Below are positions 9,901-16,083 of a stretch of DNA of 32,274 bases, in pieces. Source of the DNA: Deltaproteobacteria bacterium (GTDB taxonomy: Bacteria; Myxococcota; Polyangia; Haliangiales; Haliangiaceae); assembly GCA_018262455.1 (NCBI GenBank), contig JAGSPR010000245.1, positions 1 to 32,274 on the forward strand, written 5' to 3'. The number at the start of each line of letters is the position of its first letter. Within the stretch, counting starts at the first letter, position 1. The notes beneath the pieces are model-generated. The model saw nothing but the letters and a program-made list of their open reading frames with translations, was not told the origin of the DNA and searched no databases. A program made the position numbers and the translations under genes.

Positions 9901-10358
9901 ACGATCGTGTAGGTCGGCGGATCGATCGCTCGCAGCACGCCGCCATGCGGAGTGACGAGCAGCTCCTGGCGCTCGCAGCCCAGCCGCAGCAGCTCCGCCG
10001 CGAGATCGACGATGCCGTCGCGATCCGGGGTCGTCAACAACACCAGCGATGGCGTTGCCGCCACCGCGATCCGCTGAAGCTCGATCGCCTCGGCCCAGCA
10101 GCGCACCGCGCGGGCATCCGCCGGTAGCGTGGCATCGATCCCGACACCCGCCGCGTGCAGCGATGCGAGCGTCGCTGCAGGCAGGGGCGCTTCCGGGGCG
10201 AGGATCAAGCCACCCCGTGGATCGCGGGCCACCTGCGCCCCCTTGGCCTGCACCTCGGGCGGACACAGCCCCGTCATCAGGACAATGCGGAGGGCCTCGT
10301 CATCGCGGAACGCGAGGGCCGCGGCCGATGGCGCGGTGGCGCGGTCACGCTTGCTCAC
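6954..10358 (-). CDS. Large (1134-aa) two-part scaffold protein with TPR-like helical repeats
   Basis: GTG start at 10358; the 3' end overlaps the MoxR start by 4 bp. Residues 1-450 form a mixed alpha/beta region I cannot place. An Ala/Thr/Pro linker with APTP repeats sits at about 455-475. From about 515 to the end the protein is helical with TPR-like pairs (for example AYARLGRRRDAGLCFARAV near 525, and LAAGLAYLGDTGRALPILEQ near 1030). There is no signal peptide or membrane segment, so it should be cytoplasmic. Size, coupling to MoxR and repeat content suggest a scaffold or substrate-recognition subunit for the MoxR/vWA pair. It is probably one of the uncharacterised families reported in FtsH/MoxR/vWA ternary systems, but I cannot say which. 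Confidence 0.8.
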   Translation of the reverse strand: MSKRDRATAPSAAALAFRDDEALRIVLMTGLCPPEVQAKGAQVARDPRGGLILAPEAPLPAATLASLHAAGVGIDATLPADARAVRCWAEAIELQRIAVAATPSLVLLTTPDRDGIVDLAAELLRLGCERQELLVTPHGGVLRAIDPPTYTIVRAMDREANLRGYVPDPHGQETVWTELGYRHPLAGRLKAEQGNLLLVGQDGWRNVRDEGWSTLETALELAVSGAGVELAAAPQGPRRKILLRFAPGRRDAPSLWVIRRGGTAAIDRLLEYLPEDVVARLSFAATGTRLDETQEGAVIIRARTGRHGPPDLSLEADEYAPLAHMPDVYTPAGAIVEPPLRRERLRQILEIDSGQVVWLAPMAERVPGVPVRGPFRVERLLDSSFVPLSDWADYVIHASSPALVPWQRAVVFDFAPFVSTGLEWASAPDEAKQDPAEKPDRKRGGRTTRVRAAAPASLSAPTPAPTPAPTPRAPPREVDPVPRDEVAIDAQLAKLEAEFVALEAPADAPERLGLLEQLGRAYARLGRRRDAGLCFARAVWELSGTAANDGMDAWIVADLGPKQTLALDAVLTGLLEHTSPALDDVRRVAMIAARASAAVNQDPHRVVRWLDDHDGELDARTQWLARAGLARLSGGDTLGLARARDRILARLAGGLPVERELPSFLRFAGRSGALGNASGERLAKALASLADKINSTRRKRSPVEAPETHTSAYVGLQLAHGFARLGQHVRARTLVAESRITLAGIAAGLITKSAEAATPADAAARRGDAAVHQYLMDAFSARVEQAIAGLPPETALPEALGARLAELVPGEPKASLFARYKVDRLREASRILEPLERLDAIGAYSMRQHDSRGPEFAALRKLSDSAARTKELARLTELAASATDTEKVRLLDGIFNVLLELPESGAIPILGRAWPLVASLPEPRQAVLYGQALVVAGHFGRTELVPALLHALGLAIRALPGDELHRVLDQSLRALRRIGLRREIAELLADVETALDPNSANIRARLALAAGLAYLGDTGRALPILEQARHTLTETMKLSTRLDLTRAVAQAYAQAPISDALAAIGELAGQLRDITDTYGTTNTHFCLSVLHFVESLVLGIASDDLALGETGRRFIEDDEHLIRRRLHRDLGGSS

Positions 10359-10493
10359 GGCCGCACCGGGATGGTGACGACCCCGACGAAGAAGCTCATC
10401 GATCCACCGTCGAGCAGCCTACCGCATCGTGTTCGTGTGACACGGGCGTGCCGGCGGATTTGTGTCCCGTCGCGGCTCACCGCGAGATGCGCG
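10359..10493 (-). promoter_or_regulatory. 135-bp gap splitting the block into two possible transcripts
   Basis: This is the only sizeable gap inside the minus-strand block. It holds a small perfect inverted repeat, TCGCGG-CTCA-CCGCGA (10470-10485), just past the stop of the 85-aa gene, without a T-run. It could act as a weak transcription stop or processing site, and the remainder could hold a second promoter for the 1134-aa/MoxR/vWA/LRR half. No clear -35/-10 pair was recognised. Confidence 0.3.
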
Positions 10494-10751
10494 TCAGCGG
10501 TGACCGCTCTTCGTCCCCTCCGCCACCGGCTGCTCGTCCGCCGGGCTTGGCGTCGCCGGCTCCTCGAGCGGGCGCGTCACCTCGACCTGGCCGCTGCTGA
10601 GCCCGCCTTCGACGATCTTGCCGGCGAGCCGGCGGTGCTCGTCCTCGTGCTCGATCGGCAGGGCGTCGCCATCGCTGGTGTAGTCGACGACGACCTCGCG
10701 ACGGCCCGTGACCGGGTCGACCCGGAGGCGCAAGACGAGCTCAGACGGCAT
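10494..10751 (-). CDS. Small (85-aa) hypothetical protein coupled to the FtsH-like gene
   Basis: The ATG at 10751 overlaps the 3' end of the protease gene by 11 bp. The first 30 residues form alternating hydrophobic/charged strands (LVLRLRVDPVTGRREVVV), followed by an acidic, His-containing helix-like part (LPIEHEDEHRRLAGKIVEGG) and a Pro/Glu-rich tail. No known domain was recognised. Overlap, strand and codon use all support a real gene. It may be a small adaptor of the protease. Its strand-rich start resembles in style the start of the 186-aa protein upstream, but I cannot show homology. Confidence 0.7.
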   Translation of the reverse strand: MPSELVLRLRVDPVTGRREVVVDYTSDGDALPIEHEDEHRRLAGKIVEGGLSSGQVEVTRPLEEPATPSPADEQPVAEGTKSGHR

Positions 10752-11727
10752 GGGGACCTCCGGACGCGACGGACAGCGGGGCCAGGTGGGCGAACGCGCT
10801 GCGGTCGAGCACCTTCTTCTCGATCAGTAGATCGCGCAGCGAGATCAGCAGGGCCTTGTTCTGCTCGAGCAGCGCCCGGGCGCGCTGGCGCTCGAACTCG
10901 AGGAGCTCGCCAATGGCGCGATCGACGAGCGCGCGGGCGTACTCGGAGATGGGGGTCTCCTTGTGATGGACCCAGCGCACGATGCCGCCCTCGCCGGTGC
11001 CTTCGCCGTAGCGCTCGACGAGCGCGCGGCCGATCGTGGTGGCGTACTCGAGGTCGGTCGCCGAACCGATCGACACGCCCTCGAGTAGCAGCGCCTCGGC
11101 CTCGCGACCGCCGAACAGCGTGCAGATCTGATCGCGGAGCTGGGCATAGGTGACGACGTAGCGGTTCGCGTGGTCGGCGTGCTTGACGTAGCCGAGCGCG
11201 CCGCCGATGTCGCCGCGGATGCTGATCCGGTCGATCGGTGGGGCGTGGCGGCAGCACAGCGCGGTGACCGCGTGGCCCGCCTCGTGGGTGGCGACGACGT
11301 GCTCCTCGCTCGTGGTGAGCTTGGGCCGGTCCATGTACTGCTCGATCGCGCGATCGACATCGCTCGGCTCGGTCGGGGCGAGGTTGGCCTCGCGGAGCCG
11401 CGTGCGCGCGATCTGGCGACACAGCGCCTGCAGGTGATCGCCCGAGTAATGGGTGCCGCCGGTCGGGCCGGGGACGTGATCGTCGGTGCGCTTGACCGCG
11501 TAGTCGAGCGCGGCCTCGGTCATGCCGCAGCCGAGCCGCTTGTTGTGGACCTCGAGGATCGCGCGGCGGTCCTCCGCGTTGGGATACGGAATGTGGAGCG
11601 CGAACTCGAAGCGCCCTGGTCGCATCAGGGCGGCATCGAGGGACTCGACGAAGTTCGTGGTGCCGACGACGAACACGAGCTCTTCCTTGCGGAAGCCGTC
11701 CATCTCGGTGAGCAGCTGGTTGACCAT
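10741..11727 (-). CDS. FtsH-like AAA+/M41 zinc metalloprotease, C-terminal fragment
   Basis: 328 aa when read from an internal ATG at 11727, with homologous coding visible back to about 11757. It carries the end of an AAA+ domain (VNQLLTEMDG, sensor 1 VVGTTNF, arginine-finger MRPGRF at 35-40) and an M41 peptidase domain with zinc motif HEAGH (148-152) and the downstream GSATDL (221-226) that supplies the third ligand in FtsH. The fragment lacks Walker A and Walker B. Walker A lies in the upstream fragment in another frame, and the Walker B segment is absent from both. No transmembrane helix is seen in either part, so unlike housekeeping FtsH the intact protein would be cytosolic. The stop overlaps the 85-aa gene. 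Confidence 0.85.
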   Translation of the reverse strand: MVNQLLTEMDGFRKEELVFVVGTTNFVESLDAALMRPGRFEFALHIPYPNAEDRRAILEVHNKRLGCGMTEAALDYAVKRTDDHVPGPTGGTHYSGDHLQALCRQIARTRLREANLAPTEPSDVDRAIEQYMDRPKLTTSEEHVVATHEAGHAVTALCCRHAPPIDRISIRGDIGGALGYVKHADHANRYVVTYAQLRDQICTLFGGREAEALLLEGVSIGSATDLEYATTIGRALVERYGEGTGEGGIVRWVHHKETPISEYARALVDRAIGELLEFERQRARALLEQNKALLISLRDLLIEKKVLDRSAFAHLAPLSVASGGPHAV

Positions 11728-11758
11728 CGAGTGCTCGACGCCCGAGCCCGTGTACGTG

Positions 11759-12817
11759 CTGCCGTGCCTTCATGAACACGGCGCGCAGGTTCTCTTCGCT
11801 CTCGCCGACCCACTTGCTCTTGAGCTCGGGGCCCGAAACGATCGTGACCGCGGCGCCGAGCGCGGTCGCCATCGCCTTGGCGAACAGCGTCTTGCCGGTG
11901 CCGGGCGGGCCCCAGAAGATCATGCCGCGCGGGATCAGGCTCTCGATCCGCGCGATCTGTTCGGGATCCGCGAGCTTGTCCTTCGCGGCGAGGATCGCGA
12001 GAATCTCGGCGGTGAGCCGCTCCTTGACCGGCGCGTAGCCGCCGATGTCGGTCTGGAGGTCGACCGAGGGCAGCTCGACATCGTTGGTCAGCGTCGCGGT
12101 GCGCAGCTGGGCGAGCGCACCCTTCGCGTCGATGGGGTAGTCCTCGCCGGTGATCGAACCGAGCAGCCGGCGGAGCCGGACCGCGTTGACTCCGGAGATG
12201 TGCTTGTAGAGATCGTACGGATCGAGGCCGCGCCCGAGCTTGCGGGCCTCGCGCTGGGTGACGAGGTAGCGCAGGCGATCGCGCGAGACGCCGATGATCG
12301 ATTCCCGGTGCGGGAACAGGTTCTCGATCGGCTTGGGCAGCGGGAACGCCGGATCCTTGAATCCGAGCCACAGGATCTCCGGGTTCTCGTAGAGCAGCGG
12401 GATGACCTCGCGCGCCTCGGCGCCGAGCCCGCCGCCGCCGCCGCTCGCGGTGAGGATGTCGAGGTGCGGTAGCACGATGATGCGCTCGCCGACCGCACCG
12501 CGCACGACCTCGCGGATCTGATGGATCATCGCGCCCACGAGGTTCGCCCCCGCCGGTGGCGGCGGCAGGTCGGCGGCGGTGCGGCCGTCGAGGTACAGGC
12601 AACGCGCGCCGTCTACCTTGAGCCGCTCGCGGATGCTGCGATAGAGGAATGGCGAGAGCTCCTTCTCGCACTCGATCAGCACCGGCAGCCGGCGGCGCAG
12701 CGCCTCGTAGCAGCGCGTGATCTCGGCGGGGTAGGCGGCATCGACCGCGGCGAACGGCGACAGCTCGGCCGGCAGCTCGGACTCGGGGATGATGCGGCTG
12801 GTTACCGCAGCGGTCAC
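11759..12817 (-). pseudogene. FtsH-like AAA+ protease, N-terminal part, frame broken at about 11759
   Basis: A GTG start at 12817 overlaps the preceding stop (GTGA). Residues 1-230 look like a degenerate AAA-like domain with no P-loop (IIVLPHLD near 113-120 in the place of Walker B). Residues about 250-353 begin a second, canonical AAA+ domain with Walker A GPPGTGKT (303-310) and pore-loop-region KSKWVGESE (333-341). After residue 353 (FMKARQ) the frame gives unrelated sequence, although it stays open down to 10577. FtsH-type sequence resumes in another frame at TYTGSG (from 11757). The roughly 20 residues expected between, including the Walker B DE, are missing. So this is a deletion plus frameshift, or a sequence error of the same effect. 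Confidence 0.8.
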
Positions 12818-13374
12818 AGCTTCACCTTGATCGTCACGTTCCCGGCCTCGTCCTCGACGACCGACTGGATGTTGCCGAGCGAGGCGGCACGCTCGGTCAA
12901 CGCCGCGATCGTCGCGCGGCCGACCGCGCGGTCCAGTTCCTTGCGCAGATCGGAGAGCTTGTTCTCGAGCTTGGCCGTGACCTCGCGGCGGAGCGCCTCG
13001 GTACGGGCGGCGATCCGCTCGTCGAGCTCGCGCCGGACGTCGTCGCGCAGCGCGGCCTGGACCGTGTCCTTGCGCTCGATCGCGACGTTGGCGCGCCGGT
13101 CGATCGACTCCGCGAGCTGGCCACTCTCCCCGATGCGCGCGGTGACCGTCGCCGCCTTGAGATCAACCTCGATGACGACGCCATCGGGATCGCTGCGGGT
13201 GGCCTTGTCACCATCGCGGAGAAACCCTTGCGCTTCGAGCTCCGCGGCGAGCAGCTCGCCCATCCGATCGGGCGCCAGGATCGGCAGCATCTCCAGTGGC
13301 GACTGGATGCCATCCTCGACATGGACGGTGCGGACCACCGACTCGGACACGCGGATCTGGATGGCGCGGCTCAT
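12814..13374 (-). CDS. 186-aa hypothetical protein with strand-rich N-terminus and coiled-coil C-terminus
   Basis: The ATG at 13374 overlaps the upstream stop by 4 bp, and its own stop overlaps the FtsH-like start by 4 bp. The first 90 residues read as beta strands (IQIRVSESVVRTVHVEDG, VVIEVDLKAATVTARIGE). Residues about 95-160 are strongly charged heptad-like helix, a likely coiled coil. A final strand (AGNVTIKVKL) closes the protein. No enzyme motif or signal peptide. The fixed position directly before the protease suggests an adaptor, inhibitor or oligomerisation partner. This is inference from context only. Confidence 0.75.
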   Translation of the reverse strand: MSRAIQIRVSESVVRTVHVEDGIQSPLEMLPILAPDRMGELLAAELEAQGFLRDGDKATRSDPDGVVIEVDLKAATVTARIGESGQLAESIDRRANVAIERKDTVQAALRDDVRRELDERIAARTEALRREVTAKLENKLSDLRKELDRAVGRATIAALTERAASLGNIQSVVEDEAGNVTIKVKL

Positions 13375-14498
13375 GAAATGCGGTTCCCTTCGCTCGACGA
13401 GACTGTATCAGACGGTGGCAACGGGGCCAGCGACGCGAGGTCAGCGAGCCAGCCGTTGACTCGCGCGATGCCCGCACTGCCGATCCGTTCGAACCGGGCG
13501 AGCAGGAGCTGCGCGACGGCGTAGTCATCATCGATGAACCGCACCCCTCGATGCTGCTGGTCCCATGCGTGCCATCGCGTCACCGCACGGAGCAGCGAGC
13601 CCGCGCTCGTCCTCGCCCGCGCACGGACCGACAGCGGGGCGCCGGGCTCGAGCTCGAGCGGCGAGGGGCTGACCTCGCGCTCGATGAGCGGCGCGATCGC
13701 GTCGAGCACGAACCCGGCGAGATCGCGCCGCCGGCTCCGATCGCAGGCGTCGAACCAGCCGGTCAACACCGCGTCCTGTGCTTCGCCGAGCTCGATCAGC
13801 TCCGCAGGGTTGGTGATCGAGCGCTTGGCCAGCTCGGACGCCTGCCAGCGGCGCGCCAGCTCTCCCGACAGCGCCTCGATGACGATCGGCCCTGCGCCCT
13901 CGGTGAGGCTGTCGAATGCGGGGACGCCGTGCTCGCCCGCGGCCAGGTACGTCGCGAACCCGAGCCAGGCGAGCGGCGCGGCCTGGACGAATGGCTGCGC
14001 GGCGATGGCCTGAAGCGCGGGCGTCGCGCGCGCTGCATCGAGCGCGAAGTACACCATCACCTGATCGCCGACCGTGAGCTTGGTGGCGGGCAGCTTGGCG
14101 TATGTCGACGCTGGCGCGGCGAACGGTGTCTGCACCAGCCAGCGCAGCAGTTGCAGGGTCGCGCTCGAGAACGCGAGCTCGACGGGCTGATAGCGTTCCC
14201 ACAGCCGACCGCGCACCGGGCCGCGTCCGTCGAGGGGATAGGAGGCGCGCGGCTGGGTGCCGCCACGCTGCCACAGTGATCTCCAGACCTGGCGAAGCGT
14301 GTCTTCGAGCAGGTTCGCGCAGGTCGGCCCGATCTTGGGAGCGACCTGGCGCGTGGCGCACAGCAGCGACCAGATGTCGTCCCTGCTGTCGGGTCCGGCG
14401 ACCAGCGCACGCGCGAGCATGAGCAGGTCGTGCTCACTCTGGGCGACCTGCGGGATCGCGAGCTCGCCCTGGTCCTCGAGCTCGTCGCGCTGGCTCAT
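13371..14498 (-). CDS. 375-aa hypothetical protein of the FtsH-like gene block
   Basis: The start is placed at the ATG at 14498 because it overlaps the TGA of the radical-SAM gene (ATGA) and upstream codons lie over that gene. It is mostly helical, with Trp and Leu-rich segments and short hydrophobic stretches (for example LAWLGFATYLAAG near 195-210) but no convincing membrane span or known motif. The acidic N-terminus and Ser-rich C-terminus suggest a soluble protein. Strong coupling on both sides makes it an obligate member of the set. Function not recognised. Confidence 0.75.
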   Translation of the reverse strand: MSQRDELEDQGELAIPQVAQSEHDLLMLARALVAGPDSRDDIWSLLCATRQVAPKIGPTCANLLEDTLRQVWRSLWQRGGTQPRASYPLDGRGPVRGRLWERYQPVELAFSSATLQLLRWLVQTPFAAPASTYAKLPATKLTVGDQVMVYFALDAARATPALQAIAAQPFVQAAPLAWLGFATYLAAGEHGVPAFDSLTEGAGPIVIEALSGELARRWQASELAKRSITNPAELIELGEAQDAVLTGWFDACDRSRRRDLAGFVLDAIAPLIEREVSPSPLELEPGAPLSVRARARTSAGSLLRAVTRWHAWDQQHRGVRFIDDDYAVAQLLLARFERIGSAGIARVNGWLADLASLAPLPPSDTVSSSEGNRIS

Positions 14499-15118
14499 CG
14501 ACCACCTGATCGGCGGATGTTCGCCAGCGCCGCCGCACCCGCGGGCCAGCCGTTGATCACGAGGCGGCCGTCGACCCAGTGGATCTCGAGCGTGTTGGCA
14601 TCCTGCATCCGGGGATCCTCGGACGCGTAGGCGGGCGTCAGGTAGTGCATCACCTGGTTCGTCGAGCCCAGCCAGCGCCGCCCGCTCGGAGGCGGCGGCT
14701 CGGGCCGCGTCTGATCGTAGCGGCCATCGACGAGCAGGTCGCACTGATCGAGCAGCGCGGTGATGCCCGGCCGGGTGCGAGCCTGATCGTGCAGCTCGGC
14801 GAGCGCGTAACCCGAATAGGTCATGACGGTCAGGCCGCGCAGCCTCGCTGCCCGCGCGACCTCCGCCGCACTCTCCGCCTGCGCGAAGGGCTCGCCGCCG
14901 AGGATCGAGATGCCCTCGATCCCGGGCACGCGCGCCGCCGCTCGCTCGACCCGCGCCACGACCTCCGCGATCGCCATCGGCGTGCCGCGATCCTCGGCGA
15001 ACATCTCGGGGTTGCAGCAGCCCGGGCAGCGGATAGGGCAGCCCTGCAACCACAGCGCCAGCCGGCGGCCGGGTCCTTCGGCCTCGGTCTCGTCGACGAT
15101 CATGGCCACGCGGAGCAC
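14495..15118 (-). CDS. NrdG/PflA-like radical-SAM activating enzyme
   Basis: 207 aa, with the start at the GTG at 15118 because the family begins with a short strand before EGPGxR (here EGPGRR, 14-19). The 4Fe-4S motif is C27-x3-C31-x2-C34 (CPIRCPGC). The SAM-binding GGEP follows (near 73-76), then TYSGY and the late LVDGRY and GSTNQ segments typical of ribonucleotide-reductase activases. Family members generate 5'-deoxyadenosyl radical to make a glycyl radical on a partner enzyme. No glycyl-radical enzyme is present in the window, so the target is unknown. It is the first gene of the minus-strand block and overlaps the next gene by 4 bp. Confidence 0.88.
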   Translation of the reverse strand: MLRVAMIVDETEAEGPGRRLALWLQGCPIRCPGCCNPEMFAEDRGTPMAIAEVVARVERAAARVPGIEGISILGGEPFAQAESAAEVARAARLRGLTVMTYSGYALAELHDQARTRPGITALLDQCDLLVDGRYDQTRPEPPPPSGRRWLGSTNQVMHYLTPAYASEDPRMQDANTLEIHWVDGRLVINGWPAGAAALANIRRSGGR

Positions 15119-15184
15119 GGCGCAGCATAGCAGGCTGCCGTGCCCGAGCCTTCCGCCTCGCCAAGGGGAGGGCGGCTCTTGAAC

Positions 15185-15198
15185 TCGAGCGCGCTCGA
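15185..15198. promoter_or_regulatory. Perfect 14-bp palindrome in the divergent promoter gap
   Basis: TCGAGCGCGCTCGA is a complete palindrome lying 18 bp before the FHA gene ATG and about 66 bp before the radical-SAM GTG, within the only regulatory gap shared by these divergent genes. It could be an operator for the winged-helix protein encoded alongside. CG-rich palindromes also occur by chance in such DNA. Confidence 0.35.
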
Positions 15199-15216
15199 TG
15201 GTGGAGTGGTGAGTAC

Positions 15217-16080
15217 ATGGGCTGTTTGTGTTGTGGGGCTGGCAGCGAGGTCGGAGTCCTGTGTCGTGGATGCGCGCAGCAGGTCGCGCCGTGCGAGGGG
15301 CTGATCCAGGATCACGTGCACTCGAACGTGACCGCGGTGGATGGCGACGCGTGGCTGGTCGACGGGTTCGGGGTGGCGCACGCGGTCGCGCCCAAGACGA
15401 TGATCGGACGCAATCACGAGGACCAGCTGGTCGTGCTCGCCGCGTCGGTGTCGCGCGAGCACGCCGAGCTCCGCCAGGCCGACGCCACGTGGCACGTTCG
15501 CGATCTCGGGAGTCGCAACGGCACGTACGTCGACGGCACGCGTGTGCAGGGTCGGGTCGTGCTGCCGCCGCGCGCCGTGTTGAAGGTCGGTGACGTCGCG
15601 TTGTGGTTCCTCACCGAAGTGGCCTCCGAGCCGGTTCCTCCTCCATCGATGGCGACCGGCAGCATCGGCGGCGGGCTCGTGCCGTTCTTGCTCCACCATT
15701 CCGGTATCGAGCTCTGCCTGGTCAGCGGCAACGATACCGCCCGGCCCGGTGGGCTGCTCTCACGAGCCGCCGGTGCGGAGGCCTGGGCGGAGCGCGCGTT
15801 GCCTCAGCTCGAGTTCCAGCTCCTGCGCGTGCTGTGTGTCGCCGCCGTCGAGGAGGCCTCATCACCGGCCGCCGTCCGCGGCTGTGTCGCGACCAAGCAG
15901 CTCGCCCGCGATCTCCCGTTCCAGGCTGCGTACCCTGACGAGGAGAATGTCCGTCAGGTCGTGCGCAGGCTGCGTGGTGCACTGTCCGAGGTCGGCGCTG
16001 GAGGCATCCTCGCGGTCGTCCCCGGGCGCGGCTATTACCTCGCGTGCAAGGTCACGGTCGCGGGCTCGGGCAAGCGCTGA
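15217..16080 (+). CDS. Zinc-ribbon / FHA / winged-helix regulator
   Basis: 287 aa. The ATG is preceded by a GGTGGAG-like ribosome site. The N-terminus has two CxxC pairs (C3/C6, C16/C19). Residues about 58-130 are an FHA phosphothreonine-binding domain with IGR (63-65), SREH (79-82) and RNGT (100-103). Residues about 198-278 resemble an OmpR-type winged helix (EFQLLRVL, NVRQVVRRLRGAL, VPGRGYYLA), so it probably binds DNA. It probably reads a Ser/Thr-kinase signal: a kinase gene lies 3 bp beyond its stop, convergent. It is divergent from the FtsH/MoxR block and is the most likely local regulator of it. No receiver domain is present. Confidence 0.85.
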   Translation: MGCLCCGAGSEVGVLCRGCAQQVAPCEGLIQDHVHSNVTAVDGDAWLVDGFGVAHAVAPKTMIGRNHEDQLVVLAASVSREHAELRQADATWHVRDLGSRNGTYVDGTRVQGRVVLPPRAVLKVGDVALWFLTEVASEPVPPPSMATGSIGGGLVPFLLHHSGIELCLVSGNDTARPGGLLSRAAGAEAWAERALPQLEFQLLRVLCVAAVEEASSPAAVRGCVATKQLARDLPFQAAYPDEENVRQVVRRLRGALSEVGAGGILAVVPGRGYYLACKVTVAGSGKR

Positions 16081-16083
16081 CGG

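Noticed and set aside
14499..15218. Upstream extension of the 375-aa frame to a 615-residue protein
   Set aside because: The added part is the out-of-frame mirror of the radical-SAM gene; the ATG at 14498 overlaps its stop.
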